64,000 nt of DNA from Roseateles sp. (GTDB taxonomy: Bacteria; Pseudomonadota; Gammaproteobacteria; Burkholderiales; Burkholderiaceae), in assembly GCA_019232985.1 (NCBI GenBank), contig JAFAMW010000052.1, positions 1 to 64,000 on the forward strand. Direction: 5' to 3'. Positions 1 to 9,099 of the stretch are shown here, in pieces. The notes beneath the pieces are model-generated. The model was not told the DNA's origin. It searched no databases and worked only from the letters and a program-made list of their open reading frames with translations. The position numbers were made by a program, and so were the translations under genes. Position 1 is the first letter of the stretch. Each line of letters begins with the position of its first letter.

Positions 1-122
1 TTGTTCAGGTTCACCACATAGGCGTTGTGGTGCTTGCCGTGGTGGAACTCCAGCGTCTCGGCGCTGTAGTGCGGAGCCAGGGCGTCCTTGGCGTAGGGCA
101 GTTCGGGCAGCTTGTGTTCCAT
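1..122 (-). CDS. sodB: Superoxide dismutase [Fe], N-terminal fragment (cut by window edge)
   Basis: The first 40 codons are present, read leftwards from the ATG at 120-122; the rest lies outside the window. The protein begins [20 protein letters not shown] and continues with [19 protein letters not shown], the N-terminal alpha-hairpin of Fe/Mn superoxide dismutases. It includes the first metal-ligand His region (FHHGKHH). The enzyme converts superoxide to oxygen and hydrogen peroxide in the cytoplasm. It lies 32 nt downstream of xseA on the same strand. Fe versus Mn type cannot be proven from this fragment, but the [11 protein letters not shown] start is typical of SodB. Confidence 0.9.
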   Translation of the reverse strand, partial: MEHKLPELPYAKDALAPHYSAETLEFHHGKHHNAYVVNLN

Positions 123-154
123 GGTGATTCCTTAGCTTGGGTCTGTCAGGGGGA

Positions 155-1510
155 TCAGGGGTTCCGGTCCTCGGCGGGCATTGTAGGCACGGCCTCGATG
201 ACATTCATCTGCGCACGGCCATCGGCGAGCACCGCGCGCACGGCCTGCCCCGGGCTCAGCTGGTGGACCGACGCGAGCGCGCGGCCGCTGCCGTCGTCGA
301 GCCAGGCGTAGCCGCGCTCGAGCACGCGCTGCGGATCGAGCGCGGCGAGCCGCGCGGCGAGCGCGTCGACGCGGCGCACGCGCGTCGCGAGGTCCTGCGG
401 CAGCGCCCGCGCGAGCCGCGCGCTCGAGCTCGCGAGGTGCTGGCGCTGCAGGTCCAGGCGGCGCTCGAGCGGCTGGGCAAGGCGCTGCTGCACGAGCGTC
501 AGGCGGCGCTGCTCGCGCGCGAGCATGTCGCTGGGCCGCGCGAGGCGCAGCGCGGCGCGGTCGAGGCGCTGGCCGGCCTGCTGCAGGCGCCGCTCGACAT
601 GGATGGCGAGCTGGCGCGCGAGCCCGCCGAGCTGCTCGAGCAGCGCCGCGCGCGCGGGCGCGGCGAGCTCGGCCGCAGCCGTCGGCGTCGGCGCGCGCAG
701 GTCGGCCGCGAGGTCGCAGAGTGTCACGTCGGTCTCGTGGCCGACGCCGCACACGAGCGGCAGGCCCGAGTTCGCGACCGCGTGGACGACGCGTTCGTCG
801 TTGAAGGCCCAGAGGTCCTCGAGCGAGCCGCCGCCGCGCACGAGCAGCAGCGCGTCGAGGCCGTCGCGCGCGGCCCGCGCGTTCGCCGTCGCGATCGCCT
901 GGACGAGCGCGGGCGGCGCGTCGGCGCCCTGCACGAGGCTCGGGTAGACGACGACCTCGACCTGCGGCGCGCGCCGCGCGAGCGCCGTCAGCACGTCGTG
1001 CAGCGCGGCGCCGGCCGTCGAGGTGATCACGCCGAGCCGTTTGGGAAACGCGGGCAGCGGCCGCTTGCGTGCGGGGTCGAACAGGCCCTGCGCCTCGAGC
1101 CGCGCCTTCAGGCGCAGGAACTGCTCGAACAGCGCGCCGGCGCCCGCGCGGCGCATCGCCTCGACGACGAACTGCAGCTCGCCGCGCGGCTCGTACAAGG
1201 CGATGCGGCCGCGCAGCTCGACGAGCGCGCCGTCGGCCGGCGCGAAGTCGAGCAGGCCCGCGGCGCGCCGGAACATCGCGCAGCGCAGCGTCGCGTTGCC
1301 GCCGTCGGCGTCCTTGAGGCTGAAGTAGCAATGCCCGCTCGCCGCGCGCGTGAAACCGGAGATTTCGCCGCGCACGCCGACCGCGCCGAAGCGCGCGGCG
1401 AGGCTGTCGGACACCGCGCTCAGCAGCCCGGCGACGCCCCAGACCATGCGTCCTGGCGCGCTGCCACGCTCGGACCCCCGATCGAATGGGGGCTGCGCAC
1501 GCTCATCCAT
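155..1510 (-). CDS. xseA: Exodeoxyribonuclease VII large subunit
   Basis: Large subunit of ExoVII, which with XseB degrades single-stranded DNA to oligonucleotides in the cytoplasm. From the chosen start the product is 451 aa, close to the usual ~450. An N-terminal OB-fold (with GEISGFTRAASGHCYFSLKD) is followed by the catalytic core, with RLGVITSTAGAALHDVL, LVRGGGSLEDLWAFNDE and the highly conserved CGVGHETDVTLCDLAADLRA segment, then a long Ala/Arg/Gln-rich helical region. The frame stays open to an ATG at 1555, but the 15 extra residues do not resemble the family, so the start at 1510 (MDERAQ) is preferred. No strong SD is visible for either. Confidence 0.93.
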   Translation of the reverse strand: MDERAQPPFDRGSERGSAPGRMVWGVAGLLSAVSDSLAARFGAVGVRGEISGFTRAASGHCYFSLKDADGGNATLRCAMFRRAAGLLDFAPADGALVELRGRIALYEPRGELQFVVEAMRRAGAGALFEQFLRLKARLEAQGLFDPARKRPLPAFPKRLGVITSTAGAALHDVLTALARRAPQVEVVVYPSLVQGADAPPALVQAIATANARAARDGLDALLLVRGGGSLEDLWAFNDERVVHAVANSGLPLVCGVGHETDVTLCDLAADLRAPTPTAAAELAAPARAALLEQLGGLARQLAIHVERRLQQAGQRLDRAALRLARPSDMLAREQRRLTLVQQRLAQPLERRLDLQRQHLASSSARLARALPQDLATRVRRVDALAARLAALDPQRVLERGYAWLDDGSGRALASVHQLSPGQAVRAVLADGRAQMNVIEAVPTMPAEDRNP

Positions 1511-1849
1511 GCGCAAACCCAATGCCGACGCGGGTCGAGAACTCCACAGCCGCATGAATACTGGGCCGGCGGGCGATTTGCCCCGTCACGGCCTTGTCAT
1601 GCACATATAAGCGCTTGTTTTTCAAACTAAATTTCCTGCCGCTTCTTGAGGCAATCGCTACAAGGCCTTGATTTGACGGGCCCCGCGGCGCGCCGGCCAG
1701 GGCTTACCCACAAAGTTATCCACAGCAGCGGTGGATGGCTCGCGGGGGGCCGCGGCGGGCCGCCGCGAAGTCGTCCGGCGCACCCGGGCTTGGGGCCATA
1801 ATCGCGCGCAATCTTGTCGGCGCGACCGCGCATTGCCCGGGAGACATTC
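1511..1849. other. Intergenic region between xseA and exbB
   Basis: About 340 nt separate the divergent xseA and exbB. It contains an AT-rich patch around 1600-1635, a likely promoter area for xseA, although no -35/-10 pair could be assigned with confidence. A GC-rich stretch follows, then two DnaA-box-like 9-mers (1704-1724) and the exbB Shine-Dalgarno sequence (CGGGAGA at 1839-1844). No convincing coding sequence was found. Confidence 0.6.
1704..1724 (+). promoter_or_regulatory. Pair of DnaA-box-like 9-mers
   Basis: TTACCCACA (1704-1712) and TTATCCACA (1716-1724) lie in the same orientation 12 bp apart. The second matches the strong DnaA box TTATNCACA exactly and the first differs at one position. 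They lie between xseA and exbB. With only two boxes and no AT-rich unwinding element or dnaA/dnaN/parAB neighbours, an origin is unlikely. DnaA titration or transcriptional control is possible, and so is chance. Confidence 0.45.
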
Positions 1850-2467
1850 TTGTTTTCGATCATACAAGCGGCCGGTTGGCCGATCTGGCCCTTGCTCCTG
1901 TGCTCCGTCGTGGCCCTGGCCCTCGTGATCGAGCGCCTGTCGTCGCTGCGCACGCGCCGCGTCGCGCCGAACAAGCTGCTCGACGAAGTGCTCGGCGTGA
2001 GCAGCCAGTCGCTGCCCTCGCCCGACATCGTCGCGCGGCTCGCCGAGAACTCGGTGCTCGGCCAGGTGCTCGCCGCGGGGCTGCGCGCGCTCAACGCGAC
2101 GCCGCGCCTGCCCGAACAGCAGCTGCGCGAGGTGTTCGAGTCGGCCGGCCGGCGCGCCGCCCACGACCTCGAGCGCTACCTGAACACGCTCGGCACGATC
2201 GCGACGGCCGCGCCGCTGCTGGGCCTGCTCGGCACCGTCGTCGGCATGATCGAGATCTTCGGCAGCCAGACGCCCGGCGCCGGCAACCCGACCCAGCTCG
2301 CCCACGGCATCTCGATCGCGCTCTACAACACGGCGTTCGGCCTGATGGTCGCGATCCCCTCGCTGATGTTCTACCGCTACTTCCGCGGCCGCGTCGACGA
2401 GTACCTGCTCGAGCTCGAGCAGTCGGCCGAGCAGCTGCTCCACCATCTGCGCCGCTTCATGGCCTGA
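1850..2467 (+). CDS. exbB: MotA/TolQ/ExbB-family proton channel protein
   Basis: Inner-membrane subunit of the ExbB-ExbD proton-driven motor, which energises TonB-dependent outer-membrane transport. The 205-aa product has an N-terminal TM helix (about residues 10-30, PIWPLLLCSVVALALVIERL), a cytoplasmic loop, and two C-terminal TM segments around LGTIATAAPLLGLLGTVVGM and GISIALYNTAFGLMVAIPSL, the MotA_ExbB signature. The start chosen is TTG at 1850 because GGGAGA lies a few bases upstream and the family starts with a short MxxxIxxGG-like leader. It is followed after 5 nt by exbD and then lpxK, so it belongs to an envelope-gene operon. It is separate from the tonB-linked exbB at 9.1 kb. Confidence 0.9.
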   Translation: MFSIIQAAGWPIWPLLLCSVVALALVIERLSSLRTRRVAPNKLLDEVLGVSSQSLPSPDIVARLAENSVLGQVLAAGLRALNATPRLPEQQLREVFESAGRRAAHDLERYLNTLGTIATAAPLLGLLGTVVGMIEIFGSQTPGAGNPTQLAHGISIALYNTAFGLMVAIPSLMFYRYFRGRVDEYLLELEQSAEQLLHHLRRFMA

Positions 2468-2472
2468 CGCCG

Positions 2473-2889
2473 ATGAAGTTCCGCACGCGCCACCGCGAAG
2501 AACCGGAGATCAACCTGATCCCGTTCATCGACGTGCTCCTGGTGATCCTGATCTTCGTGATGCTGTCGACGACCTACTCGAAGTTCACCGAGCTCCAGGT
2601 CACGTTGCCGACCGCCCAGGCCGACAAGCTCCAGGAAAAGCCGGCCGAGATCATCGTCGCCGTGTCCGCCGACGGCCGCTACGTCGTCGACCACCAGCCG
2701 GTCGAGGGCCGCTCGGTCGAGCTGCTCGCCGAGGCGCTCACGAACGCCGCGCACGGCAACGCCGAGACCATGGTGATCGTGTCGGCCGACGCCGCGTCGG
2801 CGCACCAGTCGGTCATCAACGTCATGGACGCCGCGCGCCGCGCCGGCCTGTCGCGCCTGACCTTCGCGGCCCAGACCGGGTCGAACTGA
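2473..2889 (+). CDS. exbD: ExbD/TolR-family biopolymer transport protein
   Basis: 138 aa. It pairs with the upstream ExbB to form a proton channel. A short cytoplasmic N-terminus (MKFRTRHREEPEINLIPFID) leads into a single TM helix (about residues 18-36, VLLVILIFVMLST), which carries the conserved proton-relaying Asp in PFIDVLL. A periplasmic ExbD domain follows. The stop overlaps the lpxK start by one base (TGATG), indicating translational coupling. The pairing of ExbBD with lpxK, Trm112, kdsB and adk is a common betaproteobacterial arrangement. Confidence 0.92.
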   Translation: MKFRTRHREEPEINLIPFIDVLLVILIFVMLSTTYSKFTELQVTLPTAQADKLQEKPAEIIVAVSADGRYVVDHQPVEGRSVELLAEALTNAAHGNAETMVIVSADAASAHQSVINVMDAARRAGLSRLTFAAQTGSN

Positions 2890-3947
2890 TGCAGGCAGGC
2901 CCCGGCCGCGACGTCGGCCTGGCGGCGCGCCTCGCCGCGCGCCTGCAGCGCGAATGGCTCGTCGGCGGCCCGCTCGCGGCCGCTCTGACGCCCCTCGCCT
3001 GGCTTTACCGCGGCGTCGCCGCGCTGCGCGCCGCGCTCTACCGCGCGGGCCTGCTGCGCGTCGCCGCGCTGCCGGTGCCGGTGCTCGTCGTCGGCAACTG
3101 GATCGTCGGCGGCGCGGGCAAGACCCCGACCACGCTGGCCCTGCTCGCGCTCGCGCGCCGACGGAGCTGGCGCGTCGGCGTGGTCTCGCGCGGCTACGGC
3201 CGCACGGACGGCGCGGTGCGCCTCGTCACGCGCGCGGCGACGCCGGCCGAGGTCGGCGACGAGCCGCTGCTGATCCACCTGCGCTCGGGCGCGCCGGTCG
3301 CCGTCGGCGCCGACCGCGTCGCGGCCGCCGAGGCCCTGCTCGCCGCGCACCCGGACCTGCAGCTGATCCTCAGCGACGACGGCCTCCAGCACCTGCGCCT
3401 GCCGCGTGCCCTGAGCCTGCTCGTGTTCGACGAGCGCGGCTTCGGCAACGGCGCCGTGCTGCCGGCCGGACCGCTGCGCCAGCCCGCGCGCGCGACGCTG
3501 CGCGCCGACGAGCTCGTGCTCTACAACGCCACGGCGCCGAGCACGCCGCTGCCGGGCTTCGTGGCCGCGCGCGGCCTCTGCGGCGCCGTCGCGCTCGCCG
3601 ACTGGTGGGCCGGCAAGCCCGCGGCGCTCGACGTGCTGCATGCCTTGCGCGGGCGCCCGCTGACGGCGTGCGCGGGCCTCGCGCGGCCGCAGCGCTTCTT
3701 CGCGATGCTCGCGGAGCAGGGCCTCGCGTTCGCGCCGCTCGCCCTGCCCGACCACCACGACTTCGCGACCCTGCCCTGGCCTGCCGACGCGGCCGACGTG
3801 CTCGTGACCGAAAAGGACGCGGTCAAGCTGCGGCCCGAGCGCGTCGGCGCCACGCGCGTGTGGGTCGTGGCGCTAGACTTCGCACCCGAACCTGCTTTTG
3901 AAGACGCCCTGCGCGCGCGGCTCGCGCCGCTGCTGCCCGGGGCCTGA
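2889..3947 (+). CDS. lpxK: Tetraacyldisaccharide 4'-kinase
   Basis: Inner-membrane-associated kinase of the Raetz lipid A pathway. It phosphorylates the 4' position of tetraacyldisaccharide-1-phosphate to give lipid IVA. At 352 aa it is the normal length. The N-terminal region (about residues 25-60) is amphipathic, then comes [15 protein letters not shown] (residues 68-82) containing the P-loop. VVSRGYGR and [12 protein letters not shown] (the conserved DDGxQH motif) follow, with [11 protein letters not shown] near the C-terminus. It is translationally coupled to exbD. Its operon mates kdsB and exbBD also serve the outer membrane. Confidence 0.96.
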   Translation: MQAGPGRDVGLAARLAARLQREWLVGGPLAAALTPLAWLYRGVAALRAALYRAGLLRVAALPVPVLVVGNWIVGGAGKTPTTLALLALARRRSWRVGVVSRGYGRTDGAVRLVTRAATPAEVGDEPLLIHLRSGAPVAVGADRVAAAEALLAAHPDLQLILSDDGLQHLRLPRALSLLVFDERGFGNGAVLPAGPLRQPARATLRADELVLYNATAPSTPLPGFVAARGLCGAVALADWWAGKPAALDVLHALRGRPLTACAGLARPQRFFAMLAEQGLAFAPLALPDHHDFATLPWPADAADVLVTEKDAVKLRPERVGATRVWVVALDFAPEPAFEDALRARLAPLLPGA

Positions 3948-3952
3948 ACACG

Positions 3953-4153
3953 ATGGACCAACGCCTGCTGCACATGCTCGTCTGCCCGATCTGCAAGGGC
4001 CCGCTGACCGCCCTGCGCGACGGCGCCACCTTCGAGCTGCTGTGCGCGGCCGACCGGCTCGCTTTCCCGGTGCGCGACGGCATCCCGGTGATGCTCGAGG
4101 GCGAGGCGCGCAGCGTCGACGCGGCCGAGGACTCCCAGGCGCCGCAGGCCTGA
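3953..4153 (+). CDS. Trm112-family zinc-ribbon-like protein
   Basis: A 66-aa protein of the Trm112/YcaR (UPF0434) family, almost always found between lpxK and kdsB. It starts [18 protein letters not shown], with the CPxC pair of a zinc-ribbon, and has the VRDGIPVML signature in the C-terminal half. The second cysteine pair is reduced to a single Cys (LLCAADR), as in many bacterial members. Eukaryotic Trm112 activates methyltransferases; the bacterial role is unclear. It lies 5 nt after lpxK and 5 nt before kdsB, so it is co-transcribed. Confidence 0.9.
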   Translation: MDQRLLHMLVCPICKGPLTALRDGATFELLCAADRLAFPVRDGIPVMLEGEARSVDAAEDSQAPQA

Positions 4154-4158
4154 ACGGC

Positions 4159-4923
4159 ATGACGGACCAGGGTTTCACCGTCATCGTCCCCGCGCGGCTC
4201 GCCTCGACGCGCCTGCCCGGCAAGCCGCTCGCCGACATCGGCGGCCTGCCGATGATCGTGCGCGTCGCGCGCCAGGCCGCGCGCTCGGGTGCTACGCGCG
4301 TGGTCGTCGCGGCCGACGACGCGAGCGTCGTCGCGGCCTGCGAGGCCCATGGCGTCGCGGCGCTGCTCACGCGCGTCGATCACGTGTCGGGCAGCGACCG
4401 CCTCGCCGAGGCCTGCGCGCGGCTGGGCCTCGCGGACGACGCGCTCGTCGTCAACGTCCAGGGCGACGAGCCGTTGATCGCGCCCGCGATGATCGACGCC
4501 TGCGCGCAACTGCTGCGCGAGCGCCCCGAATGCGTGATGAGCACGGTCGCCCACGCGCTCGACGACGCGGCCGAGTTCGCGAGCCCGAACGTCGTCAAGC
4601 TCGTGACCGACGCGCGCGGCCTGGCCCTGTACTTCTCGCGCGCGCCACTGCCCTGGTGGCGCGACGCGCCGGCTCCGGCGACGCCGAAGCCCGGCACGGC
4701 GCTGCGCCATGTCGGCATCTACGGCTATCGCGCCGGCTTCCTGCGGCGATTCCCGACGCTCGCGCAGAGCCCGCTCGAGCAGATCGAATCGCTCGAGCAG
4801 CTGCGCGTGCTCTGGCACGGCGAGCGCATCGCCGTGCACGTGAGCGCCGAGCGCCCGGGCCCCGGCGTCGACACGCCGGAGGATCTCGCGCGCGTGCGCG
4901 CGCTCGTCGCCGCCGGCGCCTGA
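4159..4923 (+). CDS. kdsB: 3-deoxy-manno-octulosonate cytidylyltransferase
   Basis: CMP-Kdo synthetase, which activates Kdo with CTP for attachment to lipid A. At 254 aa it is the usual size. The nucleotide-binding motif [20 protein letters not shown] lies at residues 9-28. NVQGDEPLI (with a metal-binding Asp), [11 protein letters not shown] and the C-terminal [11 protein letters not shown] are all typical of KdsB. The start at 4159 (MTDQGF) is 5 nt after the Trm112 stop. The ORF extends upstream in frame, but only through the Trm112 gene. Confidence 0.96.
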   Translation: MTDQGFTVIVPARLASTRLPGKPLADIGGLPMIVRVARQAARSGATRVVVAADDASVVAACEAHGVAALLTRVDHVSGSDRLAEACARLGLADDALVVNVQGDEPLIAPAMIDACAQLLRERPECVMSTVAHALDDAAEFASPNVVKLVTDARGLALYFSRAPLPWWRDAPAPATPKPGTALRHVGIYGYRAGFLRRFPTLAQSPLEQIESLEQLRVLWHGERIAVHVSAERPGPGVDTPEDLARVRALVAAGA

Positions 4924-5125
4924 ACGCCCGCCCCGCCGCGGGCAACTACCGTGGCACGCGCGCCGCGCCAGCCCTAGTCTCGACGCCATGCACCGTCGCT
5001 CGCGCCACGGCGGTGCGCGTGGCCCGTTCGTGAGGCGTCGCCGCGCGCGTGGCGTCAGGGTCTGTTGGGATGCCCATGCTATCCTCGCCCGCAGTGCAAG
5101 GGCGCGGATGCGCCCTTTTCAATGA

Positions 5126-5791
<666 letters not shown>

Positions 5792-5825
5792 TCGAAGAAC
5801 GCCGGACATCAAATATTCCGCGCCA

Positions 5826-5845
5826 GCCGCCCCCGGGCGGCTTTT
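5826..5845 (+). terminator. Rho-independent terminator after adk
   Basis: A GC-only stem (GCCGCCC / GGGCGGC, 5826-5841) is followed directly by TTTT, 35 nt downstream of the adk stop. This is a canonical intrinsic terminator, separating adk from the SDR gene. Confidence 0.8.
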
Positions 5846-5858
5846 GATTGCGCTCAAA

Positions 5859-5874
5859 TTGACGTTTACGTCAA
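5859..5874 (+). promoter_or_regulatory. Perfect dyad (operator candidate) upstream of SDR gene
   Basis: TTGACGTTTACGTCAA has two perfect 7-bp arms (TTGACGT / ACGTCAA) around a 2-bp centre. It lies 22 bp upstream of the SDR start, between the adk terminator and the SD (ACAGGAG). The ACGT-containing dyad resembles sites described for regulators of branched-chain amino-acid and fatty-acid catabolism such as LiuR; that match is from memory and untested. The left arm doubles as a -35-like TTGACG. Confidence 0.6.
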
Positions 5875-5896
5875 CGTCACATCACAGGAGACTCGA

Positions 5897-6655
5897 ATGG
5901 ACATCAAGGGCAAGGTTTTCATCGTCACGGGCGGCGCCTCGGGCCTCGGCGAGGGCACGGCGCGCATGTTCGCGCGCGAGGGCGCGAGCGTCGTGATCGC
6001 CGACCTGCAGGAAGCGCGCGGCGCGGCGCTCGTGGCCGAGCTCGGCGGCGCCTTCGTCAAGTGCGACGTGAGCCAGGAGGACGACGGCCGCCGCGTCGTC
6101 GCGAAGGCCCGCGAGCTCGGCAAGCTCATGGGCCTGGTCAACTGCGCGGGCATCGCGCCGGCCGCGAAGACCGTCGGCAAGGACGGCGCGCACCCGCTCG
6201 CGCTGTTCGCGAAGACCGTGACGGTGAACCTGATCGGCTCCTTCAACATGATCCGCCTCGCCGCCGAGGCGATGGCCGCGAACGAGCCCGAGGCCACCGG
6301 CGAGCGCGGCGTGATCGTCTCGACCGCCTCGGTCGCGGCCTTCGACGGCCAGATCGGCCAGGCCGCGTACGCGGCGTCCAAGGGCGGCGTCGTCGGCATG
6401 ACGCTGCCGATCGCGCGCGACCTCGCGCGCTCGGGCATCCGCAACATGACGATCGCGCCGGGCATCTTCGGCACGCCGATGCTGTTCGGCATGCCGCAGG
6501 AGGTGCAGGACGCGCTCGCCGCGAGCGTGCCCTTCCCGTCGCGCCTCGGCCGCCCCGAGGACTACGCGAAACTCGTGCACCAGATCGTCACGAACGACAT
6601 GCTCAACGGCGAAGTCATCCGCCTCGACGGCGCGATCCGCATGGCGCCGAAATAA
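5897..6655 (+). CDS. SDR-family 3-hydroxyacyl-CoA dehydrogenase (HSD10-like)
   Basis: A 252-aa classical short-chain dehydrogenase. The NAD-binding motif [15 protein letters not shown] is at residues 12-26, the acidic residue after the second strand (ADLQ) points to NAD over NADP, and NCAG and the catalytic Ser plus YAASKGG (YxxxK) are present. The sequence is closest in character to 17-beta-HSD type 10 / 3-hydroxy-2-methylbutyryl-CoA dehydrogenase, with [11 protein letters not shown] and [16 protein letters not shown]. The inferred role is NAD-dependent oxidation of 3-hydroxyacyl-CoA in fatty-acid or isoleucine degradation. It stands alone between two terminators and has a dyad operator, so it is probably induced by acyl-CoA-related signals. 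Confidence 0.85.
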   Translation: MDIKGKVFIVTGGASGLGEGTARMFAREGASVVIADLQEARGAALVAELGGAFVKCDVSQEDDGRRVVAKARELGKLMGLVNCAGIAPAAKTVGKDGAHPLALFAKTVTVNLIGSFNMIRLAAEAMAANEPEATGERGVIVSTASVAAFDGQIGQAAYAASKGGVVGMTLPIARDLARSGIRNMTIAPGIFGTPMLFGMPQEVQDALAASVPFPSRLGRPEDYAKLVHQIVTNDMLNGEVIRLDGAIRMAPK

Positions 6656-6804
6656 GGAGCCCCTCGCCCAGGCGCAAGGCCTGGTCGGTCCCCCGAGGGG
6701 ACGACATGCCGCGCCGGGCCGGCCCGGCACGACATGCCAGCCGGCCGCCCTTGGGAGCGGCCCGGCGGGCAGCCGAAAGACCGCGCTTCGGTCAGCGTTC
6801 CGGC

Positions 6805-6838
6805 AAGCAAAAGGCCGCCCGAGGGCGGCCTTTTGCTT
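6805..6838. terminator. Bidirectional terminator, 16-bp perfect hairpin
   Basis: AAGCAAAAGGCCGCCC and its exact complement GGGCGGCCTTTTGCTT are separated by only GA. The A-run on one side and T-run on the other make it a terminator on both strands. It serves the convergent SDR gene (plus) and the tonB-exbBD-TPR operon (minus). The preceding 6656-6800 is rich in GC inverted repeats and has no gene. Confidence 0.88.
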
Positions 6839-6869
6839 GAGCGCGACTGGCCTTTCGGCCAGCGCATGC

Positions 6870-8117
6870 TCACTTCTTGCGCGACTGCAGGATCCACAGA
6901 TGGGCCAGGTCGGCCGAGCCGTCCGAGCCCTTGACCGTGCGCCAGGTGGCTTGCGCCGCGCTCGCGTTGCCGGCCAGGTACTGGGCCAGGCCCAGGTAGA
7001 GCTTGGCGTCCTCGGGGTGCTTGAGGTTGCCCTTGTCGATGCCGTCCTTGATCAGCTGGACGCCCTGGGCGCCCTGGCCGCGCATGACTTCGGCGAGGCC
7101 GAGGTTGACCTGCGCGTCGCCCTGCGGCGCGTCCTTCGCGGCCTTCTCGTCGGCGGCCTGGCTGGCCTTGGCCTCGCCGATCTTCTTGACCATCAGGTCG
7201 AGCAGACGCTTGTGGCGCGCGCCCTGGTCGCCCTGGCCGAGCACGCCGGCCGAGATCCCCTTCTCGACGACGACCTTGCCCTCTTCGGGGAAGCCGGCCG
7301 CCGCGGCGAGCTGGGCGAGCTCCATGTAGTCGTCGACGCCGCGCATATTGCCGGTGGCGAGGCGCAGGCGCAGCACGTCGAGGTTGAAGCGGTCCGAGAA
7401 GCCCTTCTTGCGCGTCGTCTGGTCGAGGACCTGGGCCCACAGCTTCGGGCTCGGGTAGAAGTTCAGCATCTGCTCGACCGCGAAGGCCTGGGCATTGCCG
7501 TCGCCCTTCTTGTCGGCGGCGGCGAGCAGCAGGTTGAGCTTGTCCATGCTCGGCGCACGACCCGCCTTCACGTCGGCGTTGATCTCGTCCGTCGTGTTCT
7601 TGATGATCGTCGTCATGTCGCCCGACAGGAACTGCGAGCGCGTCAGGATCGCCTTGGCGCCGGGGTCGGTGCCGCCTTCCTTGACGTAGCGGTCGGCCCA
7701 GGTGCCGGCCTTGGCGTTGTCGTTCGCGCGCGAGTAGGTGCCCGCGATCGCGTACATGAACTGGAGCTGCTGCGGCGCGCCGAGGCGGCCGAGACCCTTG
7801 AGCGCGTCGAACGCGTGCGCCATCGTGTCGCCGTCGCCCGCGCCCTGCGCGGCCGAGAAGCGCATGTACTCGATCATGTAGTTCTCGCCGGCCGTGCGGC
7901 CCGCGACGCCGCTGGCCTCCTGGATCTTGCCCAGGGCGTCCTTGTACTTGCCGGCCTTGATCAGCGCGCTCGCGTCCTTGAGGGGCTTGCCGACCTCGGG
8001 GCGAACGGCGTCGGCCTGTGCGCTGGCCGTTGCGAAACCGAGTTGGCCGGCGGGGGCCGCACCCAGCACGAGGGCCGCGGCGCCGACGGCGGCGCTCGCC
8101 AGAGTCTTGAATTTCAT
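6870..8117 (-). CDS. Periplasmic TPR-like repeat protein, last gene of the tonB operon
   Basis: A 415-aa secreted protein. The N-terminal signal peptide (MKFKTLASAAVGAAALVLG...) has a likely cleavage near ATASAQA (about residues 30-34). The rest is helical, with degenerate tetratricopeptide-like units such as LIKAGKYKDALGKIQEAS, LNLLLAAADKKGDGNAQAF and APQGDAQVNLGLAEVMRGQG. No catalytic motif is seen. It is the distal gene behind tonB-exbB-exbD-exbD. TPR proteins at this position are assumed to be periplasmic scaffolds for the TonB machinery, but the function is unproven. A hairpin at 8139-8168 precedes it and may lower its expression. Confidence 0.8.
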   Translation of the reverse strand: MKFKTLASAAVGAAALVLGAAPAGQLGFATASAQADAVRPEVGKPLKDASALIKAGKYKDALGKIQEASGVAGRTAGENYMIEYMRFSAAQGAGDGDTMAHAFDALKGLGRLGAPQQLQFMYAIAGTYSRANDNAKAGTWADRYVKEGGTDPGAKAILTRSQFLSGDMTTIIKNTTDEINADVKAGRAPSMDKLNLLLAAADKKGDGNAQAFAVEQMLNFYPSPKLWAQVLDQTTRKKGFSDRFNLDVLRLRLATGNMRGVDDYMELAQLAAAAGFPEEGKVVVEKGISAGVLGQGDQGARHKRLLDLMVKKIGEAKASQAADEKAAKDAPQGDAQVNLGLAEVMRGQGAQGVQLIKDGIDKGNLKHPEDAKLYLGLAQYLAGNASAAQATWRTVKGSDGSADLAHLWILQSRKK

Positions 8118-8138
8118 CTTTTCCGATCTCCTAAGTGC

Positions 8139-8168
8139 AAACGCGCCGCCCTCGCGGGTGGCGCGTTT
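8139..8168 (-). terminator. Hairpin between exbD2 and the TPR gene (attenuator-like)
   Basis: AAACGCGCC (8139-8147) and GGCGCGTTT (8160-8168) form a 9-bp stem, with an inner CCC/GGG pairing in the loop. On the minus strand it ends in a short T-run before the SD of the TPR gene. It could terminate or attenuate part of the tonB-exbBD transcript. The T-run is too short to be certain. Confidence 0.5.
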
Positions 8169-8194
8169 CGTTCACATGCAAAGGCGGCCTGCCG

Positions 8195-8626
8195 TCACTG
8201 AGCGAATTGCTCGTTGCCGACCATGCCCATCTTCTTGACGCCGTGGCGCTGGGCCGAAGCCATCACGTGCGCGACCGCGCCGTAGTCCACCAGCTTGTTC
8301 GGCTTGATGTGGACCTCGGGCTGGTCGGGCTCGTTGGCGACGCCCTGGAACTTGTCCTCGAGCTGCGCCGTCGTGATCGACGTGCCGTCCCAGCTCAGCG
8401 AACCGTCGAAGTCGATGAAGACTTCGTGCACGACCGGCGGCGTGGGCGGCTGGTTGTGGCTCGGCGGCGGCATGTCGAGATTGATGGTGTGCAGCTGGAT
8501 CGGGATGGTGATGATGAGCATCACCAGCAGGACCAGCATCACGTCGATCAGGGGCGTCGTGTTGACGTCCATCATCGGCTCGGCATCACCCGAGTCCGAC
8601 GATGCGTTGCCTACGTTCATTCCCAT
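8195..8626 (-). CDS. exbD2: ExbD-family protein 2 of tonB operon
   Basis: 143 aa. It starts with a short cytoplasmic leader (MGMNVGNASSDSGDAEPMMD), then VNTTPLIDVMLVLLVMLIIT, a single TM helix with the conserved Asp in PLIDVML. A periplasmic domain follows. It lies 18 nt behind exbD1 and shares the MGMNVG leader with it, so the two are likely diverged tandem duplicates. Double exbD arrangements (as in Xanthomonas and several betaproteobacteria) can have one copy dispensable for general iron uptake; which applies here cannot be told. Confidence 0.9.
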   Translation of the reverse strand: MGMNVGNASSDSGDAEPMMDVNTTPLIDVMLVLLVMLIITIPIQLHTINLDMPPPSHNQPPTPPVVHEVFIDFDGSLSWDGTSITTAQLEDKFQGVANEPDQPEVHIKPNKLVDYGAVAHVMASAQRHGVKKMGMVGNEQFAQ

Positions 8627-8644
8627 GCTTGGATTCTCCTGCCC

Positions 8645-9070
8645 TTACTGGCGCGCCGGCGGCTCGGTGACGAAGTGGATGCTCATGATGCCAGCACGCT
8701 GGCACGCGAACACCACCTTGCCGACGGCCTCGTAGCGCGCATCCTTGTCGCCACGGATGTGGACCTGGGGCTGCGGGTTCTTCACGGCTTCCTTCTTCAG
8801 GCGCGTGACGAGCGCGTCGATGTCAGGCACCGGCGCAGTGGCCCAGTACATCTCGCCGTCCTTGGTGACCGCGATTTCGATGTTCTCCGGCTTGGTGACC
8901 CGTACGTTGTCTGTCTCTTTGGGGAGCGTCAGGTTGACGGACTGGGTCACCACGGGAACGGTGATGAGGAAGATGATCAGCAGAACCAACATCACGTCCA
9001 CGAGGGGCGTGGTGTTGATTGCCGAGACCACATCATCATCGCCGGAAGAGGATCCGACGTTCATGCCCAT
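8645..9070 (-). CDS. exbD1: ExbD-family protein 1 of tonB operon
   Basis: 141 aa with the leader MGMNVGSSSGDDDVVSAINT, then TPLVDVMLVLLIIFLITVPV as the TM helix, with the functional Asp in LVDVML. The periplasmic domain has KDGEMYWATAPVPD and VHIRGDKDARYEAVGKV, typical of ExbD. It lies 29 nt downstream of exbB and forms the proton-conducting rotor/stator with it. Periplasmic regions of the two ExbD copies differ clearly, so they may serve different partners. Confidence 0.92.
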   Translation of the reverse strand: MGMNVGSSSGDDDVVSAINTTPLVDVMLVLLIIFLITVPVVTQSVNLTLPKETDNVRVTKPENIEIAVTKDGEMYWATAPVPDIDALVTRLKKEAVKNPQPQVHIRGDKDARYEAVGKVVFACQRAGIMSIHFVTEPPARQ

Positions 9071-9099
9071 GGTGGGTTCTCCGAAAGCCTAAACAACGA

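Noticed and set aside
132..1331. Long minus-strand and plus-strand frames across xseA (Arg/Ala-rich)
   Set aside because: They are out-of-frame shadows of xseA produced by high GC; no family motifs, extreme Arg/Ala composition.
1704..1724. Replication origin
   Set aside because: Only two DnaA boxes, no AT-rich unwinding element and no dnaA, dnaN, gidA or parAB nearby.
6656..6804. Possible mobile-element end because of dense GC inverted repeats
   Set aside because: No transposase, target duplication or second copy; it looks like terminator-associated palindromes in high-GC DNA.
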